The notes under the pieces are model-generated. The model had not been told where the DNA came from, made no database searches, and saw only the letters and a program-made list of their open reading frames with translations. Below are positions 8,950 to 18,813 of a stretch of 64,000 bases of DNA, in pieces. The first letter of the stretch is position 1. Each line of letters starts with the position of its first letter. Source of the DNA: Thermoplasmatales archaeon SW_10_69_26 (GTDB lineage: Archaea; Thermoplasmatota; SW-10-69-26); NCBI GenBank assembly GCA_003009755.1, contig PXUB01000038.1, positions 55,730 to 119,729 of the forward strand, given 5' to 3'. A program made the translations under genes and the position numbers.

Positions 8950-10332
8950 ATGACAGATGACACCGACCTCCTCGTCGTCGGGGGCGGGCCCGGCGGCTAC
9001 CACGCCGCGATCCGCGCCGCCCAACTGGGCCTCGACGTGACCTGCGTCGACAAGGGCTCCTTCGGCGGGGTCTGCCTGCACTGGGGTTGCATCCCGTCCA
9101 AGGGCCTCATCGGGATGGGCAAGCTCGTCGACGAGATCCGCGAGTGGAGCGAACGCGGCCTCGAGGCGAGCGACCTCGAGGTCGACCTGGCCGAGACCCA
9201 GGAGTGGAAGCAGGGCCAGATCGACCAGCTGGCCCGCGGCGTCAAGCACCTGATGAGCAGCCGCGGCGTCGACGTCCGCGAAGGCACCGTCCGCCTGACC
9301 GGCGAGAACGAGGCCACGATCGACGGTGAACCGATCACGTTCGACCAGGCCCTCATCGCCACCGGCTCCAGCCCGATCGAGCTGCCCCACATCCCCTTCG
9401 ACGGCGAGACGGTGCTCGGCTCGCGCGAAGCGCTGGCGCTCGAGGAACCACCCGAGTCCCTGGCCGTCATCGGCGGCGGCTTCATCGGGCTCGAGATCGG
9501 TCAGTTCTACGAGCAGCTCGGGGCCGACGTCACCGTGGTCGAGATGCTGGACTCGGTCCTCCCCACCGCGGACGACGACCTCGGTGAGGAGCTGGGCCGC
9601 CAGCTCACCAAGCGCGGCCTCACCGTCCACACCCAGACCGAAGCCACCGACGCCGACGTCAGCGACGATGGCGTCCGCCTGAGCCTCGACGGCCCCAAGG
9701 CCGAACAGCTCGAGGCCGAGAAGCTGCTCGTCGCCGTCGGCCGCCAACCCAACACCGAAGGCATCGGCCTGGCCAAGGCCGGCGTCGAGACCGAGGACAG
9801 CGGCCACATCGCGGTCGACGACCAGATGCGCACGAGCAACGACGACATCTTCGCCATCGGCGACACCGTGCCCGGGCCCGCGTTGGCGCACAAGGCCAGC
9901 CACGAGGGCATCCACGCCGCCGCCGTCGCGGCCGGCCAGGACCACGTCGTCGTCGACTACCGCGCCATCCCGTGGTTCTGCTACACCACGCCCGAGGTCG
10001 CCGGCGTCGGCCTCACCGAGGAGGAAGCCCGCAGCCAGCACGAGGACCCGATCGTCGAGCAGTTCCCCTTCGCCGCGCTCGGCAAGGCCAAGATGAGCGG
10101 CCACACCGACGGCTGGGCCAAGGTCATCGCCCGGCAGGACGGCGCGCTGCTCGGCGTCCAGCTCGTCGGGCCCGACGCCACGAACCTCGTCGCCGAGCCC
10201 GCGCTCGCGATCGAGATGGGCGCCACGCTGACCGACGTGGCCGAGACCGTGCACGCCCACCCGACGCTGGCGGAAGTGTTCCTCGAGGCCGCCGAGGCCG
10301 CCCAGGGTCACCCGGTCCACGTCTCCAAGTAG
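8950..10332 (+). CDS. lpdA: Dihydrolipoyl dehydrogenase (E3)
   Basis: This flavoprotein reoxidises the dihydrolipoyl groups of E2 with NAD+. From the ATG at 8950 it is 460 residues. The FAD Rossmann motif is VVGGGPGGYHAA; the redox-active disulfide is Cys42-Cys47 (GGVCLHWGCIPSKG); the NAD-binding motif is VIGGGFIGLEIG; the second FAD motif is DDIFAIGDTVPGPALAHKA; the C-terminal active-site His-Glu pair lies in HAHPTLAE. A longer upstream frame (from 8887) is not supported by similarity and contains the putative promoter. It ends in TAG. It almost certainly serves the E1/E2 genes at 3-3172, now about 5.8 kb away. Confidence 0.95.
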   Translation: MTDDTDLLVVGGGPGGYHAAIRAAQLGLDVTCVDKGSFGGVCLHWGCIPSKGLIGMGKLVDEIREWSERGLEASDLEVDLAETQEWKQGQIDQLARGVKHLMSSRGVDVREGTVRLTGENEATIDGEPITFDQALIATGSSPIELPHIPFDGETVLGSREALALEEPPESLAVIGGGFIGLEIGQFYEQLGADVTVVEMLDSVLPTADDDLGEELGRQLTKRGLTVHTQTEATDADVSDDGVRLSLDGPKAEQLEAEKLLVAVGRQPNTEGIGLAKAGVETEDSGHIAVDDQMRTSNDDIFAIGDTVPGPALAHKASHEGIHAAAVAAGQDHVVVDYRAIPWFCYTTPEVAGVGLTEEEARSQHEDPIVEQFPFAALGKAKMSGHTDGWAKVIARQDGALLGVQLVGPDATNLVAEPALAIEMGATLTDVAETVHAHPTLAEVFLEAAEAAQGHPVHVSK

Positions 10333-10562
10333 ATCGTCTCGCCCGCCTGACGACGTCTCCCTCGGCCACGTGGGTCCGAGGGAGTCCTCCCAGCTTGTCG
10401 CCCCGGTCTGGTTATCGGGAGGGAACGCCCGATCGAGCCAGGCTGGTTCGAGCTCCCGTGAGGGTCTGGATGATCATCGACGGAGCCTGGCCGACGTCTC
10501 GTCCCTCTTCCCGGGTGGGCCTCCCGGCTGGGCGCTTGCTTTCGGGGGGCGAAACCCAATGC

Positions 10563-11552
10563 TTACATAAGGCGGGGCTGTCGCATGCAACGAGTCCGCC
10601 ATGCCCGGCACGAACATCTGCGAGAAGTGCGGTCAACGCCGCAAGTCCGAGCGCCACGACTGCACGCCCTCCGCCGTCGAGAAGCAAGAGCGCATCGAGG
10701 AGAAGTTCGGCAACCTCCCCTCGGACCTCGGCGAGCCCGAAGACAACGAGTGACGATCCGGCCGTCGGGCGCCGCCGGTCGCCGGCGGGCCCGTCCACCG
10801 TACATCGGGTGCTCGTCGGGCTGACCCGCGCCGGCGCCCGCCTGCTTTTGCATCATCCGCAGCGTCCGCTCGATGTTCTCGGCCTCCGTGTACAGCGGCT
10901 TGACCTCGATGTCGACGTGATCGAGCAGATCGTCGACCGCCTCGATCACGCGCGCCGCGGCCCGCGCGTCCGGGTAGTTCGGATTGGCCTCGGCCAGCAG
11001 GCTCAGGCTGGGCATGTCTTCTCGCTTGCCCAGCGAGAGCAGCACGCCGCTGACACCCGTGATGATGCCGTTCGAGAACGTCTGGAGGTCGGCGGCGTCG
11101 AGCTTGTCCCGCAGCTCGCTCGTCGACGCGAGCCCGTACACCTCGACGTCCTCGTCCTCCTCGTCCGTCTCCTCGTCGGTCACCAGTCCCTCCGGCGAGA
11201 CGACGAGCTGGCTGTCGTGCTCGAGCGCGAAGTCCAGGATCGTCTCCGCGATCGGCCGCACGAGGTGCTTGTCCGGCTGGAACTCGGACACGAACACGCA
11301 CACCTGCTCGCTGGCGTAGATCCGCACCGGGAACATCGGCTCCCCGTCGCGCACGATCGACACCGTCGGGAACGCCGGCGCGTCCAGGATGCCCACCTGC
11401 TCGAGGTCCAGCAGATCGATCAGGTAGTTGGCGCAGATCGTGGACACCAACCCGACCGAGGGGAACCCGTCGACGACGGCCGCCCCCGAGAGATCGACGT
11501 CCTCGTACAGATGCACGTCCAGGTCCACGCCCCGGTTCCCGTCCGATGCCAT
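10563..11552 (-). CDS. PAC2-family (proteasome assembly chaperone-like) protein with an odd C-terminal extension
   Basis: The first 250 residues or so match the archaeal PAC2/DUF75 family: AAVVDGFPSVGLVSTICANYLI, FPVRIYASEQVCVFVSEF, SNGIITGVSGVLLSLG, and a C-terminal helix with ENIERTLRMM. These proteins are thought to act as ATP-independent chaperones for proteasome assembly. The ATG at 11552 is favoured; a TTGAAGTA box lies about 25 nt upstream. Family members usually end shortly after the helix, but here the frame stays open for about 75 Arg/Cys-rich residues that lie antisense to the zinc-finger gene at 10601-10753. That tail may be accidental read-through after loss of the original stop. 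Confidence 0.8.
   Translation of the reverse strand: MASDGNRGVDLDVHLYEDVDLSGAAVVDGFPSVGLVSTICANYLIDLLDLEQVGILDAPAFPTVSIVRDGEPMFPVRIYASEQVCVFVSEFQPDKHLVRPIAETILDFALEHDSQLVVSPEGLVTDEETDEEDEDVEVYGLASTSELRDKLDAADLQTFSNGIITGVSGVLLSLGKREDMPSLSLLAEANPNYPDARAAARVIEAVDDLLDHVDIEVKPLYTEAENIERTLRMMQKQAGAGAGQPDEHPMYGGRARRRPAAPDGRIVTRCLRARRGPRGGCRTSPRCALASRRRRACSRGARTCGVDRTSRRCSCRAWRTRCMRQPRLM
10601..10753 (+). CDS. Small zinc-finger protein (50 aa)
   Basis: This is a 50-residue protein beginning MPGTNICEKCGQRRK, with a CxxC pair (Cys7, Cys10) followed by HDC (His19, Cys21), which is enough to bind one zinc ion. The rest is a charged helix ending in an acidic tail. The start is an ATG preceded by a good TATA-like CTTACATAA (10562-10570) about 32 nt upstream. 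It lies wholly antisense to the extended 3' end of the PAC2 frame. Its role is unknown; small zinc ribbons of this kind often bind nucleic acid or proteins. Confidence 0.65.
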   Translation: MPGTNICEKCGQRRKSERHDCTPSAVEKQERIEEKFGNLPSDLGEPEDNE

Positions 11553-11673
11553 ACCCCCGGCACGCCCGCCGCCGTACTTCAACGGCCAGGGTTCGGGACC
11601 CCATCCCTGTCGCCTGCAACCCCCGACCGATAGCAGGGAAACCTTTTTGCCCTCGTAGTCTCAGTCGGCGGTC

Positions 11674-11687
11674 GGCAAAGGTTACCC
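11674..11687 (+). promoter_or_regulatory. Promoter-like box GGCAAAGGTTACCC, one arm of a 14-bp inverted pair
   Basis: GGCAAAGGTTACCC lies 36-49 nt upstream of the ATG at 11723. A perfect inverted copy (GGGTAACCTTTGCC) lies at 12611-12624, spanning the stop codon of the same gene. Similar boxes precede the subtilase (GCAAAGGTTA, 25426-25435) and the glycosyltransferase (CAAAGGTTC, about 33311), so the motif may be a BRE/TATA-type promoter element. Confidence 0.5.
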
Positions 11688-11722
11688 CGGGACGCACGCC
11701 CGCGTCCCACCCAACGATCAGC

Positions 11723-12616
11723 ATGGCGCAGCTCTCGCTCGTCCCGTTCTCCACCGACGACGCCTTCTACGGGGCCCTCAAGGCCCACGTCTACGGCACC
11801 GTGTACGATACGGTGCTGGAGGCGTTGCGCAGCGGCAACACTCAGCCGCTGCGGATGGCACAGAACGGCAGCGAGGGTCTCAGCGTCAAGATCGGTCGCT
11901 TCACTGCGCGCAAGGCCAACAACCTGTTCGTGCCCGACGGCGGCCCGGCCAACGCCAGCGCCGAGTTCTTCGGGTTCACGAGCCACAAGGTCCGCGAGAA
12001 GCTGTCCGAGCTGGCCGACACGGACACGATCGAGAAGGTCGGCCGCGGTCTGCGCGACGCCAAGGAGTACAACTGGAACGAGACGATCGAGAAGTACCAG
12101 CTGTGCTCGTATTTGGCCTTCCGCAAGGCCACCGGCTCCGACACCTCGCTCGCGCTCGAAGCCTACCGCATCCTGCAGACCTTCGGCGAGGACGCCTTCG
12201 AAGCCAACGACTTCATCGAGGTCTACCAGCACGTTCACGAGGAGGAGTACTCCCAATCGCGCTGGGGCAAGCGCAAGTTCAAGGAGATCGCCGAGTCCTA
12301 CGACTACAAGACCTACATCAAGGACCGGCTGAAGGCGCTGGCCGAACGCGACCTCGTCCGCGTGGACCGCCAGGAGGGCACCTTCGAGCTCACCCGCGAG
12401 GGCGAGGACGTGGCCCACCACTTCGGTCTCTTCATCGACGAGGTCCCCTACAAGGCCTCGTGGAATATGTGTCAAGACTGCCCGGCACGCTCGCTGTGCT
12501 GGGATCTCCAAGTCACGGACCTGGTCCTGGACGCGATCCGGGGCGAACCGGTCGGTCCCCCAGAGGACCACGGGGCCGGGCCGATGACGAGCGGCTCCAA
12601 CAACGGCGCTGGGTAA
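11723..12616 (+). CDS. Conserved-looking cytoplasmic protein with a C-terminal cysteine cluster
   Basis: I do not recognise this 297-residue protein. The N-terminal half is mixed alpha/beta without membrane segments. The middle (about 190-240, KRKFKEIAESYDYKTYIKDRLKALAERDLVRV) reads like a winged-helix domain followed by a beta wing (EGTFELTREGE). Near the end is CQDCPARSLCW, a Cys-x2-Cys-x5-Cys cluster that could bind zinc or an iron-sulfur group. The ATG at 11723 is favoured over an upstream frame start at 11546 because the promoter-like box at 11674 would otherwise lie inside the gene. A role as a regulator or nucleic-acid-binding protein is a guess. Confidence 0.6.
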   Translation: MAQLSLVPFSTDDAFYGALKAHVYGTVYDTVLEALRSGNTQPLRMAQNGSEGLSVKIGRFTARKANNLFVPDGGPANASAEFFGFTSHKVREKLSELADTDTIEKVGRGLRDAKEYNWNETIEKYQLCSYLAFRKATGSDTSLALEAYRILQTFGEDAFEANDFIEVYQHVHEEEYSQSRWGKRKFKEIAESYDYKTYIKDRLKALAERDLVRVDRQEGTFELTREGEDVAHHFGLFIDEVPYKASWNMCQDCPARSLCWDLQVTDLVLDAIRGEPVGPPEDHGAGPMTSGSNNGAG

Positions 12617-12624
12617 CCTTTGCC
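12611..12624 (-). repeat. Inverted copy of the 14-bp box found at 11674-11687
   Basis: GGGTAACCTTTGCC is the exact reverse complement of the box upstream of the gene at 11723-12616. It overlaps that gene's TAA stop. On the minus strand it has the same orientation as a promoter reading back through the gene. Confidence 0.6.
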
Positions 12625-12767
12625 ACAACGCTCAGCTGCGCCCACGGAGCCGTCGCCCGGAGGGGCCGTCCCTCCGGGCCATCCTTCCTCTTTCCGTCGC
12701 GGACGTGCACCGTCTGCGTCGGCATCCCCGCGAGCAACCCCTCCGGCGTCGTCGCCGAGGGCAGCCT

Positions 12768-12890
12768 GAGGCCTCCACCGTCCTGCTCTCGTCGCCGACC
12801 TCGATCCCGTCCCCGACCGGAAAGGGCTGCTCGAAGGGCATCGAGGCCCCCGCGATCAGGGTCTCGCCGAACCGCTGGGCCGCCAACCCA
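12768..12890 (-). pseudogene. Remnant of an MscS-type mechanosensitive channel gene
   Basis: About 40 codons on the minus strand encode LAAQRFGETLIAGASMP then FEQPFPVGDGIEVGD. This resembles the MscS segment at the end of the pore helix and start of the beta domain (pattern: AAxxxxxNxxAGxxxxxxxPFxVGDxIxV). Nothing else of a channel is present: the sequence before it is low complexity and the frame after it turns into an Arg/Cys-rich run. It is therefore a decayed fragment, if the match is real. The rest of 12625-12949 holds no gene I can support. Confidence 0.35.
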
Positions 12891-12949
12891 CGACGACGCC
12901 GCCCACCCCCGTTCGACATCCTTTTGCCCCGGGCCCGGCTTGCCAGCAC

Positions 12950-14647
12950 ATGTCAGGCACGCGGGCCGAGGTGGACCTGTTCGCAGCGATCGATCCCGAC
13001 TGGCCGCCGCTGGACGACGTGCGCGAAGGCTGGCAGGCCCTCGACGAGGATGGCCGAGCCCGCGTCCGGCGCCGGCTGGCCGCCGTCCTGGCCGAGATCG
13101 AGCTTGACGACGAGGCCAACGAGGCCGCCGTCCGAGGCTTCCTCTCCTTCCTGGCCCAGGTCGAACCGATCGCCATCGACGTCCCGCTGCAAGCCCTGGC
13201 GGACGCCGAGGGAGAGGATGCCCGTCTGCACGAGCGCCAGCTCGCCGACGAGGTGTTCCACGCGCTGCTGTTCGCCCACCTCGCCGAGCGCCACGGCGGC
13301 CTCGCCGAACCGATCGGTGCTGCCGAAGACCTGCTGGCCGAGATCCGCGCTCCCGAGGACCTGGCCCACCGCGCCGTCCTGTTGAACCTCATCGCGGAGG
13401 CCTGGTTCGAGACCCTCTTCGAGCACGCCGCCGAGTGGGGCCTTGCAGACTAGGTGTTCGAGATCGCGCTCGCCGACGAGGAACGCCACGTCGAGGAGGG
13501 CCACGTCCACGCCGCCGACGTCGACCCCGAGGAGATCGAGGACCTCGTCCGCGACTTCGAGGAGAAGCTGTTCGCCCTCGTCCAGCACCCCCGCATCCTG
13601 TTGCCGATCCTCGAGCTGGCCGGCGAAGACGCCGCCCGCGACTTGTCGCGCGCCTACCTCGCCACGCACGAGCAAGCCCTCGCCGAGATCGGGCTCGAAC
13701 CGCCCGAAGCCGTCGACGAGATGGCTCACACCCTCGCGGAGCTCGAGAACGACACCGACGGCATCGGGACCCCGACCCGCATCGAGCCCGAGACGAACTG
13801 GCGGCAGACGGCCCTCCACCTCTGGGACACACCCCGCAACCCGGTCATGCACGGCTGGTTCGACGTCGAGACCGAGCCGATCCCGGACGAGCTTTTAACC
13901 CCGATCGCCGTCGCCGCCGTCGGCCGCGTCTGGCACGAGTACCCCCGCGTCAACCGGTACACGCTCGGCGACGAGATCTACGAGCCCGACGGCGTCAACG
14001 TCGGCGTGCGCGTAACTCTCGGCGACGACCACGAGGCCCTGTCCACGATCGTCGTCCCCGACGCCCACGAGCGCTCGGTGACCGACATCCAACGCATCCT
14101 GGAAGCCGGCGTCCACGAGATGAACCGGCTGGGCCGACAGCTCGAGCCGATCGACCCGACCGAGGAGACCGAGCCGCTGCGCGCCGTGCTGCGCGACGAG
14201 GAGCTGATGAGCATGGTGCCGCCCGAAACCGTGGCCGCGCCCGTCACCGTCGCCAACTCCGGTCCCTCGGGCATGGTCGCAGGCTTCGGCGCCATGCCCG
14301 GCGCGCTCGGACAAAGCGTCGAGTTCGTGCTCGGTCGCATCGAGCAACGCCCCAGCTGGAACGGCGACCGCTACGTGCCCGCCGACCACGTGACCGTCGG
14401 CTGCTCGGCCGACCATCGCGTCATCGACGGCCACCACGCCGGGCAAACGATGGACCGGCTACAGACGGCCCTCTCCGAGGACGCCGTCGACGAGATCCTC
14501 ACCCGAGACGACACGATCCCCGCCGACGCCGACCTGGGGGACGTCGCGCTCAGCCCGGTTGGGATGGGTACCCAGCAGGTCGAACTCATGATGTCCTGCA
14601 AGCTGCCCTTCTGGCTGGGATGGATGTGTTGGCTGTTCAAGAAGTAG
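12950..14647 (+). CDS. Ferritin-like/E2-like acyltransferase fusion interrupted by an in-frame TAG at 13451-13453
   Basis: Two frames (12950-13453 and 13454-14647) are in phase, separated only by one TAG. Read through, they give a 565-codon protein. The N-terminal part looks like a ferritin-type helical bundle: helices with DEVFHALLFAHLAERH, then AEAWFETLFEHAAEWGLAD, the TAG, and VFEIALADEERHVEEGH, whose ExxH is a typical metal-ligand pattern. The TAG falls in the loop between two helices of this bundle, so the two halves belong together. The C-terminal part resembles an E2 catalytic domain: TVGCSADHRVIDGHHAG carries HxxxDG. A CTTTTG box lies 29 nt before the ATG. The same gene ends in TAG at 14645. 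It is either a nonsense mutation, a sequence error or a read-through codon. Confidence 0.6.
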
Positions 14648-14794
14648 GGCCGGGCCTCGCGCCCCAGAGACTGAAGGCGGCTCGCAGAGGAATATGAAAA
14701 CGAGGGAGGGGGCGCCCATCGGGCCGGAGCTCGTCCTCGCCCGTCGGGCTCGGGTCCCCGCGTGCCGAGGATCGTCGCTGCTGACAAGATCCCA

Positions 14795-16498
14795 CTAACG
14801 GTGCCCGAACACGGCGTCGACCTCGTCCTCGCCGACGCGTTCGATGCGGCCGAACCCGTAGCGTTCGAACTGGACGAGATCGTCGGCGTCGTGGTCGAGG
14901 GCGGCAGGTTCGACGACACCGGTCTCCGTGGAAGCGTCGGGGCGAAGCACGGAGGCCTCGGGGCTATCGGGAACGGCCCACTGCACGATCGGGCCCTCGC
15001 GGTCCTCGGTCGGCATGCGGGATTCGAAGCGAGCTAGCCCGTCGCCGAGCCAGGTCGCATCGAGGCCATCCTTCAGCCGGAAGCGGGTGCCCTCCTCGAG
15101 GTCGGCCACCTCGTCGCTGGGGACGAGCACCTCGCCGGTGATCGTCATCGTGCGCACGCCGCGATCGGTGTCGTCGGGGTGGACGGCCAGCTCGGCCTCG
15201 ATCGGGTCCTCGAGGCCCTCGATCGTGACCGGCGTCGGGTCCGGCACGAAGAACAGGCGGTCGGCCCGCTCGTCGAGGAGCTTGCGGTTCTCGGCCGCCA
15301 GCGTCTCGAAGCTGACGTCGATGTCCTTCTCGGTCAGGCCGAGGTCGACCCAGAAGGTCACGATCGCTTCAGGTAGGAACCCGCGACGCCGCAGGGCCTT
15401 CAGCGTCGGCAGCCGGGGGTCGTCCCAGCCGTCGTACGCGCCGGCGGCGATGTCGGCTTGCATCGTGCTCGTCGAGAAGGTGCCGAACTCGTGCATGCCG
15501 ACCCGGCCCCAGTGGAGGACCTGGGGGTACTCCCAGCCGAAGTGCTCGTAGAGGAACCGTTGCTTGCGTTCGCTGTCGGCCAGGTCCTTGCCGCGGATGA
15601 TGTGGGTGGTGCCCTCGCGGTAGTCGTCGACCGCGGACTGGAAGTCCAACAGCGGCCAGACGTGGTACTCCGAGCCCACGCGGCAGTGCGGGTTCTCGTC
15701 GACGTCCACGATGCGGAAGGCGACCCAGTCCCGTAGCGCGGGGTCGTCGTGTTGCATGTCGGTCTTGATCCGGAGCACGCAATCGCCGGGCTCGTAGCCG
15801 CCCTGCATCATGCGCCGCCAGCGGCTCTTCTGCTCTTCGACGGGTTCCTCGCGGTGAGGGCAGGCCTCGGCAGCCTTCTTGTGTTCGCGGAACTGCTCGG
15901 GCGAGCACTCGCACGTGTAGGCGGCCCCGATGTCGATCGCGGTCTCCGCGCAGTCGTAGTAGGCATCCATGCGGTCGCTGGCGCGCAGCACGCGGTCGAC
16001 GTCGGCGCCGAGCCAGGCGAACTCCTCCTCGAACCAGTCGTAGGCTGGACGGGATGGGGGCTTGTTCACCGGGTCGGTGTCGTCGAAGCGCAGGATCAGC
16101 GTGCCGTCGTAGAGGTCCGCGTACCGCCCGTTGATGCACATGCCCCGCGAGTGGCCCAGGGAGGGCGCACCGTTCGGGTTCGGCGCGAAGCGCATCACGA
16201 CGTCGCCGCCCTCGGCGTTCGGCAGCTCGGGCAGGCCCTCGCGCTGGCTGTCCTTGGCCTCCATCTCGATCGAGCCGAGCTCGTCCAGCTCCGCACGCTG
16301 GTCGGTCTCGTCCAGCTCGTTGATCTGGCCCACGATGCGGCCCGCCACGCGGGCCACCTCGTCGGGCTGGTCCTTGTAGTCCTCGTCGTAGGACATGATG
16401 CGGCCGATCACCGCACCCTGGTTGGCCTCACCCCTGTGGTCGAGGGCGTTCTGGAGGGCGAAGCGCCGAGCCAGCTCCTCGAGTTCGTCCGCGGACAC
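14795..16498 (-). CDS. gltX: Glutamyl-tRNA synthetase, archaeal type
   Basis: This class I synthetase attaches Glu to tRNA-Glu, and in many archaea also to tRNA-Gln for later amidation. From the GTG at 16498 it is 567 residues. The N-terminal helical extension is archaeal; the HIGH-like motif is APNPNGAPSLGHSRG; FDDTDPVNKP follows; the KMSKS-loop region is STSTMQADIAAG; the C-terminal half is the beta-barrel anticodon domain of the GluRS-B/GlnRS type. The frame extends upstream to 16594, but a TTTT box at about 16523 lies 26 nt before the GTG and supports the shorter form. It ends in TAG and is transcribed away from the rRNA operon. Confidence 0.93.
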   Translation of the reverse strand: MSADELEELARRFALQNALDHRGEANQGAVIGRIMSYDEDYKDQPDEVARVAGRIVGQINELDETDQRAELDELGSIEMEAKDSQREGLPELPNAEGGDVVMRFAPNPNGAPSLGHSRGMCINGRYADLYDGTLILRFDDTDPVNKPPSRPAYDWFEEEFAWLGADVDRVLRASDRMDAYYDCAETAIDIGAAYTCECSPEQFREHKKAAEACPHREEPVEEQKSRWRRMMQGGYEPGDCVLRIKTDMQHDDPALRDWVAFRIVDVDENPHCRVGSEYHVWPLLDFQSAVDDYREGTTHIIRGKDLADSERKQRFLYEHFGWEYPQVLHWGRVGMHEFGTFSTSTMQADIAAGAYDGWDDPRLPTLKALRRRGFLPEAIVTFWVDLGLTEKDIDVSFETLAAENRKLLDERADRLFFVPDPTPVTIEGLEDPIEAELAVHPDDTDRGVRTMTITGEVLVPSDEVADLEEGTRFRLKDGLDATWLGDGLARFESRMPTEDREGPIVQWAVPDSPEASVLRPDASTETGVVEPAALDHDADDLVQFERYGFGRIERVGEDEVDAVFGHR

Positions 16499-16687
16499 AC
16501 GCCAGCAACCCCCGTCGCGGAGAAAACGCTTCCGGGTGGCTCTGGCAAGCCCTTGCGTGGGAAACCGTTCCCTGTGGCCTCGCTTCTCACGCAACGCCTA
16601 AGAGGGACGCGCTGTTAGGGATGGATCCCGGTCGCCCCGGAGCGGGATGCCCTGCTCCCGGCCTCGGGCCACCCCGGCCCGGACGGG

Positions 16688-16703
16688 AGGATACAAAATA
16701 GGG
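16688..16703 (+). promoter_or_regulatory. rrn: rRNA operon promoter P1
   Basis: AGGATACAAAATAGGG is the most distal of three AT-rich boxes in an otherwise very GC-rich leader. It is followed at about 16711 by TACCTGGGATC, which recurs with one change after the second box. Confidence 0.65.
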
Positions 16704-16772
16704 CGTCCCCTACCTGGGATCGCGATCACGGTCGACCTGCCCCGCCCCCTCGCCCCGGGCCCGACCCTGGGC

Positions 16773-16788
16773 GAGGATATATATGGGA
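16773..16788 (+). promoter_or_regulatory. rrn: rRNA operon promoter P2
   Basis: GAGGATATATATGGGA holds a near-ideal archaeal TATA box. It lies 85 bp after P1 and shares the GAGGATA start and the downstream TACCTGTGATC with it, so P1 and P2 look like a duplicated promoter unit. Confidence 0.7.
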
Positions 16789-16886
16789 TGGGTCCTTACC
16801 TGTGATCCCGACCTGGGAGCGCGACGCCGGCCCCTGCCGGTTCAGTCCGGTGCCTCGGTTCGGCGATTCGACCCCCCTACCCTGCC

Positions 16887-16904
16887 CGAAAGGTATATTA
16901 GGGG
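16887..16904 (+). promoter_or_regulatory. rrn: rRNA operon promoter P3
   Basis: CGAAAGGTATATTAGGGG has both a purine-rich BRE-like part (CGAAAGG) and a TATA box. It lies 114 bp after P2 and about 335 bp before the 16S gene. The stretch between the promoters and 17239 has no coding sequence; it is the transcribed leader. Confidence 0.7.
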
Positions 16905-17132
16905 GGCGCGATGTACTCGCGTTCCCGCCGTGACCGCTCGGATGGAGCGGATCGCGGGGGACGATCCGCGCCACACAGATGGGTGGAGGGAGCATACCGC
17001 TCACGATGAACACCCGGATCCAGGGCGCGGAACATCACACGATGTGGGGATCCGAGAAACCCGGCCTCTCGCGAGGTCGTGATCTCTCGTGTCCGACGTA
17101 CGAACCGAGTCACGCGAGACAGGTTGGTGAAA

Positions 17133-17148
17133 TCTCCCTGTCCCGCTG
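17133..17148 (+). other. 5' arm of the pre-16S processing stem
   Basis: TCTCCCTGTCCCGCTG pairs with CAGCGGGACGGGGAGA at 18718-18733, just after the 16S gene, with one G-U pair. Such stems with bulge-helix-bulge elements are where the archaeal tRNA-splicing endonuclease releases pre-16S. Confidence 0.75.
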
Positions 17149-17238
17149 ATTCCCAATCTTCCCAACGATTGGGCCCATACATCCGGTCCTTGTGGCCGGG
17201 CTCATTCGGCTGTGCCTTACCCCATGGCCGGTGAGCGA

Positions 17239-18707
<1,469 letters not shown>

Positions 18708-18717
18708 ACGTACTTCC

Positions 18718-18733
18718 CAGCGGGACGGGGAGA
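18718..18733 (+). other. 3' arm of the pre-16S processing stem
   Basis: CAGCGGGACGGGGAGA is complementary to 17133-17148. Confidence 0.75.
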
Positions 18734-18813
18734 CACCAAAACCTGGCTCGCGTATGGTTCGGTTCGATGGCAACGCTCTTGTACCTGTGGTTATGCTGCA
18801 GGGCCTCGCCGTG

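Noticed and set aside
8860..10320. A 486-codon minus-strand frame
   Set aside because: It is antisense to lpdA, whose motifs are unmistakable.
10440..10460. A T-arm-like GGTTCGAGCTCC
   Set aside because: No acceptor or anticodon arms can be formed around it, so it is not a tRNA.
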